Source of the DNA: JAIVGV01 sp031425275
GTDB lineage: Bacteria; Acidobacteriota; Blastocatellia; Pyrinomonadales; Pyrinomonadaceae
Direction: 5' to 3'
NCBI GenBank assembly: GCA_031425275.1
Contig: JANPJA010000062.1
Location: forward strand, 15,240 to 79,239
Length of the DNA stretch: 64,000 nt
The translations under genes were made by a program, and so were the position numbers. Below are positions 32,214-39,404 of the stretch, piece after piece. Below the pieces are notes generated by a model. It did not search any database. It was given only the letters and a program-made list of their open reading frames with translations, and had not been told where the DNA came from. The stretch's first letter is position 1; each line of letters opens with the position of its first letter.

Positions 32214-33374
32214 CTCCTTCAACAGTTCGCGCGCGATGATGAGTTGTTGAATCTCGGACGTGCCTTCGTAGATGCGCAGGGCGCGAACGTCCCGGTAAAG
32301 TCTTTCGACGGTCGAGCCGCGCACGAGTCCGGCGCCGCCGTGAATCTGGAGGGCCTGATCGGTGATGCGCCCGGCCGCCTCGGTCGCGTAGAGCTTGGCT
32401 TCGCTCGCGGCGCGGGTGAGCGCGGGGTCTTGCGGCGGGAGCGTGTCGCGCAGGTAGGCGGCGCGGAAGACGAGCAGGCGCGCGGCGTCCAAGTCGGTCG
32501 CCATGTCGGCGAGCTTCGCCTGCACGAGTTGGTGCGAGCCGAGTGTCGCGCCGAACTGCCGGCGGCTTTTCGCGTAGGCGACCGCTTCGTCGAGCGCGCG
32601 GCGGGCCATGCCGCAGGCGGCCGCGCCGACCGAGGGGCGGAAGACGTTCATCGTCTCCATCGCGAGCCGGAAGCCTTCGCCCTCCGCGCCGACGCGGTTC
32701 TCTGCGGGCACGCGCACGTCCGCGAACTCGATCTCGCCGATGGGGTGGTGCGCGATGAGCCGGGTGCGCTCGCGCAACGAGAAACCGGCCACGCGCGCCC
32801 CGACGACGAAGGCTGAAATTTCGGCGCGCACGTCGCCGCGCTCGCCCGTGCGCGCGAAGACGAGGTAGAAGTCGGCCACGCCCGCGTTCGAGATGAAACG
32901 CTTGCGGCCGTTGATGACGTAAGAGTCGCCCTCGCGCCGCGCGGTGGTGGTGATGGCCGACACGTCCGAACCGGCGTCAGGCTCAGTCAGGGCAAAGGCC
33001 GCGACCGCTTTGCCGGAGGCCGCGCGCGCGAGCCAGAAGTCGCGCACGTGTACGGGCGCGGCCCGTGCGATGGCGTGCGTGCCCAAGCCCTGCATGACGA
33101 AGGCGAGGTCGGCGAGCGCGGACGAATAGGCCAGCTCCTCGCGCACGACGCACAGGGCGCGCACGTCGAGCGCGTCGCCCGCGCGCCCCACCGAGTGGCG
33201 CAGCAGATCGGCCTCCGCCAGCAGCTCGACGAGCGCGCGGTAGTCTTCGTCCGACGCCTCTTCGGCGGCCGCCGCGTGCGGCTCGATCTCGCGCCGGACG
33301 AAACCCGCGACGCGCTCGCTCAAGCGCCGGTGCTCGTCCGTGAAGAACGGGAGTTGTTCGACAAAGCGATCCAT
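32211..33374 (-). CDS. Acyl-CoA dehydrogenase
   Basis: 387-residue FAD enzyme of the standard fold. FALTEPDAGSDVSAI (about residue 130) and RKRFISNAGVADFYLV are the usual FAD-contact signatures. The catalytic base is the Glu in IYEGTSEIQQLIIA near the C-terminus, and QIHGGAGLVRGSTVERLYRD precedes it. It should oxidise an alicyclic or dicarboxylic acyl-CoA produced after ring reduction or opening. It sits upstream of the FAD monooxygenase and downstream of a crotonase-fold gene. The ATG at 33372-33374 was chosen over a TTG five codons earlier because the protein begins naturally at MDRF; neither has a ribosome site. The leader is ACGGCTTTTTTT, as in its neighbours. Confidence 0.88.
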   Translation of the reverse strand: MDRFVEQLPFFTDEHRRLSERVAGFVRREIEPHAAAAEEASDEDYRALVELLAEADLLRHSVGRAGDALDVRALCVVREELAYSSALADLAFVMQGLGTHAIARAAPVHVRDFWLARAASGKAVAAFALTEPDAGSDVSAITTTARREGDSYVINGRKRFISNAGVADFYLVFARTGERGDVRAEISAFVVGARVAGFSLRERTRLIAHHPIGEIEFADVRVPAENRVGAEGEGFRLAMETMNVFRPSVGAAACGMARRALDEAVAYAKSRRQFGATLGSHQLVQAKLADMATDLDAARLLVFRAAYLRDTLPPQDPALTRAASEAKLYATEAAGRITDQALQIHGGAGLVRGSTVERLYRDVRALRIYEGTSEIQQLIIARELLKE

Positions 33375-33383
33375 AAAAAAAGC

Positions 33384-33496
33384 CGTCAACCGTCAACCGT
33401 GACAGGTGACAAGTGAAGACCTATTCCGACCTATCACCTGTTACTTGTCACGGTTTACGGTTTTTCTCCTGTCACCCGTCACGGTTAACCTGTCAC
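33384..33496. repeat. Paired heptamer arrays (GTGACAG / GTCACCT)
   Basis: Array 33384-33414 (CGTCAACCGTCAACCGTGACAGG) and array 33432-33496 (GTCACGG/GTCACCC variants) are complementary and lie between the crotonase-fold and acyl-CoA dehydrogenase genes. Confidence 0.8.
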
Positions 33497-34287
33497 GCTC
33501 CGAAGTTGGGTTCGCGCTTCTCCGTGAAGGCCGCGTAGGCTTCGCGGAAGTCGGGGTGTTGGAGGCAGAGGGCCTGGGCCTGCGCCTCCCATTCGAGGGC
33601 GGTGTCGAGGCTCGTCTCCATCTCGCGGTTGAGCATCTCCTTCGTCATGGCGAGCGCGAAGGAGGGGCCGCGCGCGAGCCGGAGGGCGAGCGTGCGCGTC
33701 TCCTCGGCGAGCGCGTCCGCGGCGACGACGCGGTTGTAGAGTCCGATGCGCTCGGCCTCTCGCGCCGGGATGAAGTCGCCGGTGTAGAGCAGTTCGGTCG
33801 CCTTCGCCAAGCCAACGTAGCGCGGCAGCAGGTAGCACGCGCCCATGTCCGCGCCCGAAAGCCCGACCCGCACGAAGAGGAACGCGATGCGCGCCTCTTC
33901 CGTGGCGAGCCGGATGTCGGCGGCGAGCGCGATGCACGCGCCCGCGCCCGCGACCGTGCCGTTAAGGGAAGCGATGACCGGCTTGCGTAAATTCCGCATG
34001 TTGCCGATGAGCGCGCAGGTCAGTCGCGTGAACTCCAAGTGGCCGGCGATGTCGAGCGTCTGCAAGTCGGCGATGATGTCGCGCACGTCGCCGCCCGAGC
34101 AGAAGGCGCGGCCCGCGCCGGTGACGACGACCGAGCGCACGCCCGCGTCGTCTTGCAGCGCGGCGAACAAATCGGTCAGCTCGCGATAGACCTCGAAGGT
34201 CAGCGCGTTCAAACGCTCGGGGCGGTTCAGCGTGATCGTCGCGACGCCGTCCGCGACTTCGTAGAGAAAGCTGTTGGGAGGAATCAT
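33493..34287 (-). CDS. Crotonase-fold protein, isomerase-like active site
   Basis: 264 residues of the enoyl-CoA hydratase/isomerase superfamily: VATITLNRPERLNALTFEVY, the oxyanion loop FCSGGDVRDI and a second oxyanion Gly in NGTVAGAGACIALAADI. Both catalytic Glu positions of true hydratases are changed (Cys in GAGAC, Arg in FVRVGL), while an Asp is present in GLSGADMGACYLLPR. This is the PaaG-like arrangement of isomerases and ring-fission lyases. It probably shifts a double bond or hydrolyses a cyclic intermediate in the aminobenzoyl-CoA branch. Heptamer arrays flank it on both sides. No ribosome site; the leader is ACGGCTTTT then ATG. Confidence 0.83.
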   Translation of the reverse strand: MIPPNSFLYEVADGVATITLNRPERLNALTFEVYRELTDLFAALQDDAGVRSVVVTGAGRAFCSGGDVRDIIADLQTLDIAGHLEFTRLTCALIGNMRNLRKPVIASLNGTVAGAGACIALAADIRLATEEARIAFLFVRVGLSGADMGACYLLPRYVGLAKATELLYTGDFIPAREAERIGLYNRVVAADALAEETRTLALRLARGPSFALAMTKEMLNREMETSLDTALEWEAQAQALCLQHPDFREAYAAFTEKREPNFGA

Positions 34288-34291
34288 AAAA

Positions 34292-34413
34292 GCCGTAAAC
34301 CGTGACAGGTGACAGGTGACAAGAGCGGAACAGATATTATCTTGTCACCTGTCACCTGTCACCTGTCACCTGTCACCTGTCACCTGTCACCTGTCACCTG
34401 TCACGATTTACGG
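34292..34413. repeat. Paired heptamer arrays (GTGACAG / GTCACCT)
   Basis: Array 34292-34324 ends with GTGACAG units. Array 34341-34413 holds about nine near-perfect GTCACCT units. The arms are complementary. The second arm reaches the stop region of the RidA-family gene. Confidence 0.88.
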
Positions 34414-34809
34414 CAGTACGGCCGTGGCCTCGATCTCGACTTGCGCGCGGTCTTCGAGCAGGGCCGAGACTTCGACGAGCGACATCGCGGGGTAGTGGTC
34501 GCCCATCAGCGCGCGCCAACGGTCGCCGATCTCGCGCGTGCGCGCCGCATATTCGCGCTTGTCCGTCACATAGACGGTCAGGCGCGCGACGCTCTCAGCC
34601 GTGCCGCCCGCTTCCGTGACGACCGCGAGGACGTTGGCGAGCGCGCGCTCGAACTGCTCGACGAAATCGTCCGAGACGATCTGCCGCCGCCCGTCCCACG
34701 CGATCTGCCCGGCGACGAACAGCAGCCGCCCGCCGCCTTCGGCCAGCACGCCGTTCGCGTAGCCGCGCGGGCGGCCAAGCGATTCAGGGTTGATGATCTT
34801 AAAAGGCAT
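34408..34809 (-). CDS. RidA-family protein without the catalytic arginine
   Basis: 133 residues of the YjgF/YER057c/UK114 fold: RLLFVAGQIAWD, FERALANVLAVVTEAGGTAESVARLTVYVTD and a final strand VEIEATAVLP. In RidA the imine-deaminase Arg105 lies in P-A-R-S; here the equivalent is P-A-M109-S, while the Glu equivalent (E126) remains. It therefore belongs to Rid subfamilies that lack Arg105, whose reactions are mostly unknown. 2-Aminomuconate deaminase is also a Rid-fold protein, so hydrolysis of the enamine formed from aminobenzoyl-CoA is an attractive but unproven role. It lies between the SDR and crotonase-fold genes. A heptamer array directly precedes the ATG, leaving no ribosome site. Confidence 0.8.
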   Translation of the reverse strand: MPFKIINPESLGRPRGYANGVLAEGGGRLLFVAGQIAWDGRRQIVSDDFVEQFERALANVLAVVTEAGGTAESVARLTVYVTDKREYAARTREIGDRWRALMGDHYPAMSLVEVSALLEDRAQVEIEATAVLP

Positions 34810-34810
34810 T

Positions 34811-35029
34811 GTTAGTGGTCAGTGGTCAGTGGTCAGTGGTCAGTGGTCAGTGGTCAGTAGTCAGTAGTCAGTGGTCAGTGGTCAGTGGTCAGTAGTCAGT
34901 TGGCCGTGGTCAGTGGTCAGTTGGCCGTGGTCAGTGGTCTGTTGTGAAGCATCCGGCCTGCTTCTCCATGCGGCCCACGCCTTCGGCACATACAACTGAC
35001 AACCGACAACTGACAACTGACCACTGACA
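34811..35029. repeat. Paired heptamer arrays (GTCAGTG / ACTGACA), longest set
   Basis: Array 34811-34943 holds about 17 units of GTCAGTG/GTCAGTA with two TGGCCGTGG interruptions. Array 34992-35029 holds the complementary ACTGACA units. It fills the gap between the SDR and RidA-family genes. Confidence 0.88.
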
Positions 35030-35033
35030 GTTA

Positions 35034-35819
35034 TCAGAAGAGCACTGTGCCGCCGTCCACGTTGATGGCTTGCCCGGTGATGCCGCGCCCGTCTTCGGAG
35101 GCGAGGAGGAGGGCGAGGGCGGCGACCTCTTCCGGGGTGATGAGCCGCCGCTGCGCGCTCATGTTCTTGATGGCTTCGAGCGACTGGGCGGCGCTGCGGC
35201 CCGTCGAAGTCTCGATGTTGTCAACCGCGCGCGTCGTCATGTCCGTATCGACGTAGCCGGGGCAGATGGCGTTGACCGTGACGCCCTTCGTCGCGACTTC
35301 GAGTGCGACCGAGCGTGTGAGTCCGAGGACGCCGTGCTTCGAGGCGGCGTAGGCGGCGATGTAGGGCGCGCCGGTCTTGCCCGCAATCGACGCGACGTTG
35401 ATGACGCGCCCCCAGCCGCGCCCGATCATCGGGGGGAGCGCGGCGCGCGTGCAGTAGAACGTGCCCGACAAGTTGACGGCGAGGTGGCGGTGCCACATCT
35501 CGTCCGGCGTCTTCACGACGGGCGCGCTCTCGGCGATGCCCGCGTTGTTGACGAGGATGTCCGGCCCGCGCCCGAATCGCTCGCGCGCCTCGGCGAACGC
35601 GCGCTCGACCGCCACGGCGTCCGACACGTCGCACGCCGCGTGAGCCGTCTCGACGCCGAACTCGTCGGCGATCTCGCGGGCCGCGCGCTCGACCTCACCG
35701 AGGGAGCGCGCGACGAGTGCGACCTGCGCGCCCTCGCGCGCGAACGCGGCCCCGACGGCGCGGCCGATGCCGCGGCCGCCGCCGGTGATGAACGCGATCT
35801 TGCCTTCCAGCTTTTTCAT
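35034..35819 (-). CDS. Short-chain dehydrogenase/reductase
   Basis: 261-residue classical SDR. The NAD(P) motif is TGGGRGIGRAVGAAFAREG (residues 12-30), NNAG is at about 90, the catalytic Ser is in VINVASIAGK and the YxxxK is in AAYAASKHG. The C-terminus GQAINVDGGTVLF is typical. It could oxidise a 3-hydroxyacyl-CoA in the beta-oxidation-like part of the aromatic pathway. The start codon overlaps the stop of the upstream crotonase-fold gene (ATGA), so the two are translationally coupled. Confidence 0.87.
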   Translation of the reverse strand: MKKLEGKIAFITGGGRGIGRAVGAAFAREGAQVALVARSLGEVERAAREIADEFGVETAHAACDVSDAVAVERAFAEARERFGRGPDILVNNAGIAESAPVVKTPDEMWHRHLAVNLSGTFYCTRAALPPMIGRGWGRVINVASIAGKTGAPYIAAYAASKHGVLGLTRSVALEVATKGVTVNAICPGYVDTDMTTRAVDNIETSTGRSAAQSLEAIKNMSAQRRLITPEEVAALALLLASEDGRGITGQAINVDGGTVLF

Positions 35820-36607
35820 GTTTGCTTCGCCGCGCCGCGCTCGCGCCGGTTGAGAAAATCGCGGACGCGCTCGCGGGCCTCGCGCGACTCGAAGCAGGCG
35901 AGCTGCGCCTCGGTCTCGTACTGGAGCATCCGCTCCAGACTCGACTCGTCGCTCATATAGACGGCGTGCTTGGCGGCGGCGACCGACTGTTGCGGCGCGT
36001 CGCGCAGACGCTCGGCGAGTTTGCTCGTCTCGGCCGCGAGTTCGGCGTCTGAGACGACGCGGTTGACGAGTCCCAGCTCGTAAGCGCGCCGCGCGTCAAT
36101 CGCGTCGCCGAGGAAGAACATCTCGCACGCGATGTTCTCTGGCACGAGGCGCGGCATGAAGTACGAGCCGCCCCAGTCGGGGTGCAGTCCGACTTTGACG
36201 AACGACTGGCTGAACGACGCCGACTCCGAGGCGAGCCGGATGTCGCACGCGAGCGCGAGGTTGAACCCCGCGCCGTAGGCCGCGCCGTTCACCGAGGCCA
36301 CGACCGGCTTGGTCATCTGCCGGATGGCGTTGATGACGCGGCGTCCCGCGCCGAGCAGGCGCGCGAACTCTTCCGAATCGCCGCGCTCCATCAGCTCGGC
36401 CATGTAAGCCACGTCCGCGCCCGCGCAGAAGCCCCGGCCCGCGCCGCGCACCACCACGCAGCGCACGCCCTGATCGCTCCCCGCGCGCTCCAACGCCGCC
36501 GCCAGATCGCGCCGCATGTGCCCCGCGAAGGCGTTCAGCTTGCCGGGCCGGTTCAGCGTCACCCACGCGATGCCGGCTTCTTGCGTGAATTCAATGTGCT
36601 CGTACAT
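35816..36607 (-). CDS. Crotonase-fold protein, PaaG-like isomerase type
   Basis: 263 residues: IAWVTLNRPGKLNAFAGHM, FCAGADVAYMAELM, NGAAYGAGFNLALACDIRL and FSQSFVKVGLHPDWGGSYFMPRLV. The position of hydratase Glu1 is Asn, and Glu2 is replaced, with an Asp in HPDWGGSY. That is the pattern of PaaG-like isomerases. It may relocate double bonds in ring-cleavage products. It overlaps the SDR gene downstream by four bases. The ATG follows the heptamer run (ACTGACCACTC) with no ribosome site. Confidence 0.83.
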   Translation of the reverse strand: MYEHIEFTQEAGIAWVTLNRPGKLNAFAGHMRRDLAAALERAGSDQGVRCVVVRGAGRGFCAGADVAYMAELMERGDSEEFARLLGAGRRVINAIRQMTKPVVASVNGAAYGAGFNLALACDIRLASESASFSQSFVKVGLHPDWGGSYFMPRLVPENIACEMFFLGDAIDARRAYELGLVNRVVSDAELAAETSKLAERLRDAPQQSVAAAKHAVYMSDESSLERMLQYETEAQLACFESREARERVRDFLNRRERGAAKQT

Positions 36608-36724
36608 GAGTGGTCAGTCGTCCGTGGTCAGTGGTCAGTTGTTTTAGTGCCTGCGCGGCCCGAACATTCTACGGCAACTCGCAAGTGTCCCGACCACGAA
36701 CAACTGACGACTGACCACGGACAA
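36608..36724. repeat. Paired heptamer arrays (GTCAGTG / ACTGACC)
   Basis: Array 36608-36643 and array 36692-36724 are complementary, in the gap between two crotonase-fold genes. Confidence 0.82.
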
Positions 36725-36730
36725 AGCACG

Positions 36731-37570
36731 TCACTTGCCTTTGAAATTTGGTTTGCGCTTCTGGACGTAGGCGTCGATGCCTTCGCGGGCGTCGTCGGAC
36801 TGGAAGAGCTGCTGCTGTAGCTCGCGCTCGATGGCGAGGCCGTACTCGAAGGGGACTTCCGCGCCCGCCTGCACGCTCAGCTTGATGCGGCCGACCGCCG
36901 CGGACGCCTTGTGCGGCGGCGTGAACTTGGCGGCGTAGTCTAAGACCTGCGACATGAAGGCGGCGGCCGTGTCGGCGTCGAATATCTGGTTGACGAGGCC
37001 GAGCTCCTCGGCGCGCTCGAACGCGAACAGGTCGCCCGCCGTCATCAGCTCAATCGCGCGCGACTTGCCGACGAGCCGCGCGAGTCGCTGCGTGCCGCCC
37101 GTGCCCGGCAGCACGCCTAAGGAAACTTCCGGCAGTCCCATCTTGCCCGCGCCGCGCCGCGCGATTCTGATGTCGGCCGCCATCGCGACTTCGAGGCCGC
37201 CGCCGACGCAGTGGCCGTTGACGGCCGCGACGACGAGCTTCGGCGTCTGCTCGAGGCGCGACAAAGTCTCGTTGGCGTGGAGACAGAAGTAGTATTTGAA
37301 GGTGGGCGTCACTTCCGAGAGCATCGAGATGTCGGCCCCCGCGCAGAAGAACTTCTCGCCCTCGCCCGTGACGACGATGACCTGCGCCGACTCGTCCATG
37401 CGCGCGCGTAAAATCGCGGCGTCGAGCTGGCTCATCATCTCGTAGCTGTACGTGTTCGCGGGCGGGGCGTTGAGCGTGATGACGGCGACGCCGCCCTCCG
37501 TCGCGTAGCGGACGAGTTCTGCGGGCGACTCAGTCCGGCCCCGTTCGTTCTGAGCTTTCGCTTCGGCCAT
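36731..37570 (-). CDS. Enoyl-CoA hydratase with both catalytic glutamates
   Basis: 279 residues. VAVITLNAPPANTYSYEMM, FFCAGADISML, then NGHCVGGGLEVAMAADI with Glu1 and MGLPEVSLGVLPGTGGTQRL with Glu2. Unlike the two neighbouring crotonase-fold proteins, this one keeps the full hydratase pair, so it should hydrate a 2,3-enoyl-CoA. A short polar N-terminal extension precedes the domain. It lies 42 bases after the glutamyl-Q synthetase gene on the same strand. Confidence 0.88.
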   Translation of the reverse strand: MAEAKAQNERGRTESPAELVRYATEGGVAVITLNAPPANTYSYEMMSQLDAAILRARMDESAQVIVVTGEGEKFFCAGADISMLSEVTPTFKYYFCLHANETLSRLEQTPKLVVAAVNGHCVGGGLEVAMAADIRIARRGAGKMGLPEVSLGVLPGTGGTQRLARLVGKSRAIELMTAGDLFAFERAEELGLVNQIFDADTAAAFMSQVLDYAAKFTPPHKASAAVGRIKLSVQAGAEVPFEYGLAIERELQQQLFQSDDAREGIDAYVQKRKPNFKGK

Positions 37571-37612
37571 TTTTGTTGACGACTCCGTGGGTTGATTTAG
37601 ACGTTAAGGGTT

Positions 37613-38536
37613 TTACTGCGAGTGCGGGGCTGTTGGCAACCCGCCGCCGCTCGCGTCGAGCATGGCGCGCACTTCGGCGGGCGTGTGCCCCCGTTCGCGC
37701 AACGCGCGCAGGGAGAGGGCGGCGTGTCGCTTGGCGAGCCGTTGGCCGCGCTCGTCCGTGACGAGCGCGCAGTGGAAATAATCGGGCGCGGTGAAACCGA
37801 GCGCGCGCCGCAAGAGGATTTGTCGCGCGGTGGACTTGAGCAGGTCGGCCCCGCGCACGACTTCGGTGATGCGCATCGCCGCGTCATCCACGACGCAGGC
37901 CAGTTGGTACGCGGGGATGTCGTCGCGACTCCAGACGAGGAAGTCGCCGAAGTCGCGCCCAGCCGTGAACGCCTGCGCGCCCTGTGCGAGATCGTCGAAC
38001 GCGACGCGCTCGCCGTCGGGAACGCGGAAACGCCAGTTGACGCCACGCGGGGCGGCGGCGGTTGACGGCGGCGGGCCGGCGGCGGGCCGGCACGTGCCGG
38101 GGTAGAGCGGCTCGTCGTCCGCGTGCCGCCCTTCGTGCGGCGCGGAGGCCGCGCGCGCGAGGTCTTTGCGCGAGCAGGCGCATGGGTAGGCGTGACCCGC
38201 AGCGACCAGCCTCCGCCACGCCGAGTGGTAAAGCTCGCGGCGTTCGCTCTGCGAGTACGGCCCGCGCGCTCCGCCCACGTCCGGCCCTTCATGCCAGTCG
38301 AGACCGAGCCAGCGCAAATCTTCGATCATCGCGGCGGCGAACTCGGGGCGCGAGCGTTGCGGGTCGAGGTCTTCGTTGCGCAGGATGAGCGTGCCGGAGG
38401 CGGCGCGGGCGCGTTCGTGGGCGACGAAGAAGGTGCGCGCGTGGCCGAGGTGCAGCAGGCCGGTGGGCGAGGGCGCGAGCCGGCCGCGGTAGCCCGCCGC
38501 CGTCGCCCCGGCCGCGCTGAACTGCTCGAACGTCAT
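37613..38536 (-). CDS. gluQ: Glutamyl-Q tRNA(Asp) synthetase
   Basis: 307 residues, the length of the truncated GluRS paralogue that attaches glutamate to queuosine in tRNA(Asp). The class I motif is RLAPSPTGLLHLGHART (residues 18-34), the RNEDLDPQRSRPEF segment is characteristic, and a zinc site is visible as PCACS with a later YPGTCR. The second ATP motif is replaced by RLAKRH. There is no anticodon-binding domain, as expected for this family. It is embedded in the aromatic degradation block, upstream of the enoyl-CoA hydratase, with no evident functional link. Confidence 0.88.
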   Translation of the reverse strand: MTFEQFSAAGATAAGYRGRLAPSPTGLLHLGHARTFFVAHERARAASGTLILRNEDLDPQRSRPEFAAAMIEDLRWLGLDWHEGPDVGGARGPYSQSERRELYHSAWRRLVAAGHAYPCACSRKDLARAASAPHEGRHADDEPLYPGTCRPAAGPPPSTAAAPRGVNWRFRVPDGERVAFDDLAQGAQAFTAGRDFGDFLVWSRDDIPAYQLACVVDDAAMRITEVVRGADLLKSTARQILLRRALGFTAPDYFHCALVTDERGQRLAKRHAALSLRALRERGHTPAEVRAMLDASGGGLPTAPHSQ

Positions 38537-38587
38537 GGCCGCTTAGTCAAACGGAGTGTGGTGTGACCCGCCCGGCTCGCGGCCGAA

Positions 38588-39346
38588 TCACTTAACGATT
38601 TCGCGCCAAACACTGGGGCGCTCTACATCGTGCGGCCGCGGCGCGACGCGGCGCGACTCGCCCGCGGAGTCGCCCGCGGTGAAGCCGTCGAGGAAGAGGC
38701 GCGTGAACTGTTCGACGAGTTGCGAGACCGTGAGGTGGCCGCGCGGGTCGTACCAGTTGTAAATCCAGTTCATCATGCCGAAGAGCGCGTAAGTCGCCAC
38801 GGTGAGATCGGCTCTCGCCCGCGCGCCGCCGCCATCGCCCGCCGCGCGGGCCTGTTGCACGTCGGAGAGGATGCGGCGGACGCGGCGCGTGTAGCCCAGC
38901 TTCCGGCCCGCGACGCGCTCGCGCATCTCGCCCGCCAGCGACTCGGCCTCGTGGGAGAGCACCTTCATCTCGGCCATGTTCGCCGCGAAGAACGAGAGGT
39001 GGTTATCGACGACTATGCGCAGCCGCTCGACCGGATCGGGCGCGTCCCGGAGGCGTTCTTCGAGGCGGGCGAGCACGCGCCCGAAGCAGTTGTCCTGAAT
39101 GAGGAAGAGGAGTTCTTCCTTCGACTTGCAGTAGTAGTAAAGCCCGGCGAGGCTCACCCCCGTCTCGCGCGCGATGTCGCGCATCGTGGTCGGGTGGTAG
39201 CCCTTCTCCGCGAAGACGCGCGCGCTGGTGCGCAGGATGAACTCCAGCTTCTGGTCGTACTTGGAGAAATCATCCGATTGCGGATTGCGGATTGCGGATT
39301 GCGGATTGTCAGACGACGGGCGGTCGCCGGCGCGTTCTCGGCTCAT
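38588..39346 (-). CDS. TetR-family transcriptional regulator
   Basis: 252 residues. The helix-turn-helix domain spans about 35-80 (TSARVFAEKGYHPTTMRDIARETGVSLAGLYYYCKSKEELLF), followed by a helical ligand domain. The fold resembles TetR repressors of acyl-CoA metabolism. Residues about 13-24 (NPQSAIRNPQS) are encoded by a GCGGATT heptamer array (39272-39308) whose complementary arm lies at 39371-39402, so the repeat has become part of the protein N-terminus. It lies directly downstream of boxB and is the obvious candidate to bind the palindrome at 42640-42655, with an aryl-CoA as likely effector. Confidence 0.88.
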   Translation of the reverse strand: MSRERAGDRPSSDNPQSAIRNPQSDDFSKYDQKLEFILRTSARVFAEKGYHPTTMRDIARETGVSLAGLYYYCKSKEELLFLIQDNCFGRVLARLEERLRDAPDPVERLRIVVDNHLSFFAANMAEMKVLSHEAESLAGEMRERVAGRKLGYTRRVRRILSDVQQARAAGDGGGARARADLTVATYALFGMMNWIYNWYDPRGHLTVSQLVEQFTRLFLDGFTAGDSAGESRRVAPRPHDVERPSVWREIVK

Positions 39347-39402
39347 AACTCAATTCCGTTTACGGCTTTCAAATCCGCAATCCGCAATCCGCAATCCGCA
39401 GT
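39272..39402. repeat. Paired heptamer arrays (GCGGATT / AATCCGC), one arm coding
   Basis: Array 39272-39308 (GCGGATT, five units) lies inside the 5' end of the TetR gene. Array 39371-39402 is the complementary AATCCGC run, between that gene and boxB. Confidence 0.88.
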
Positions 39403-39404
39403 CG

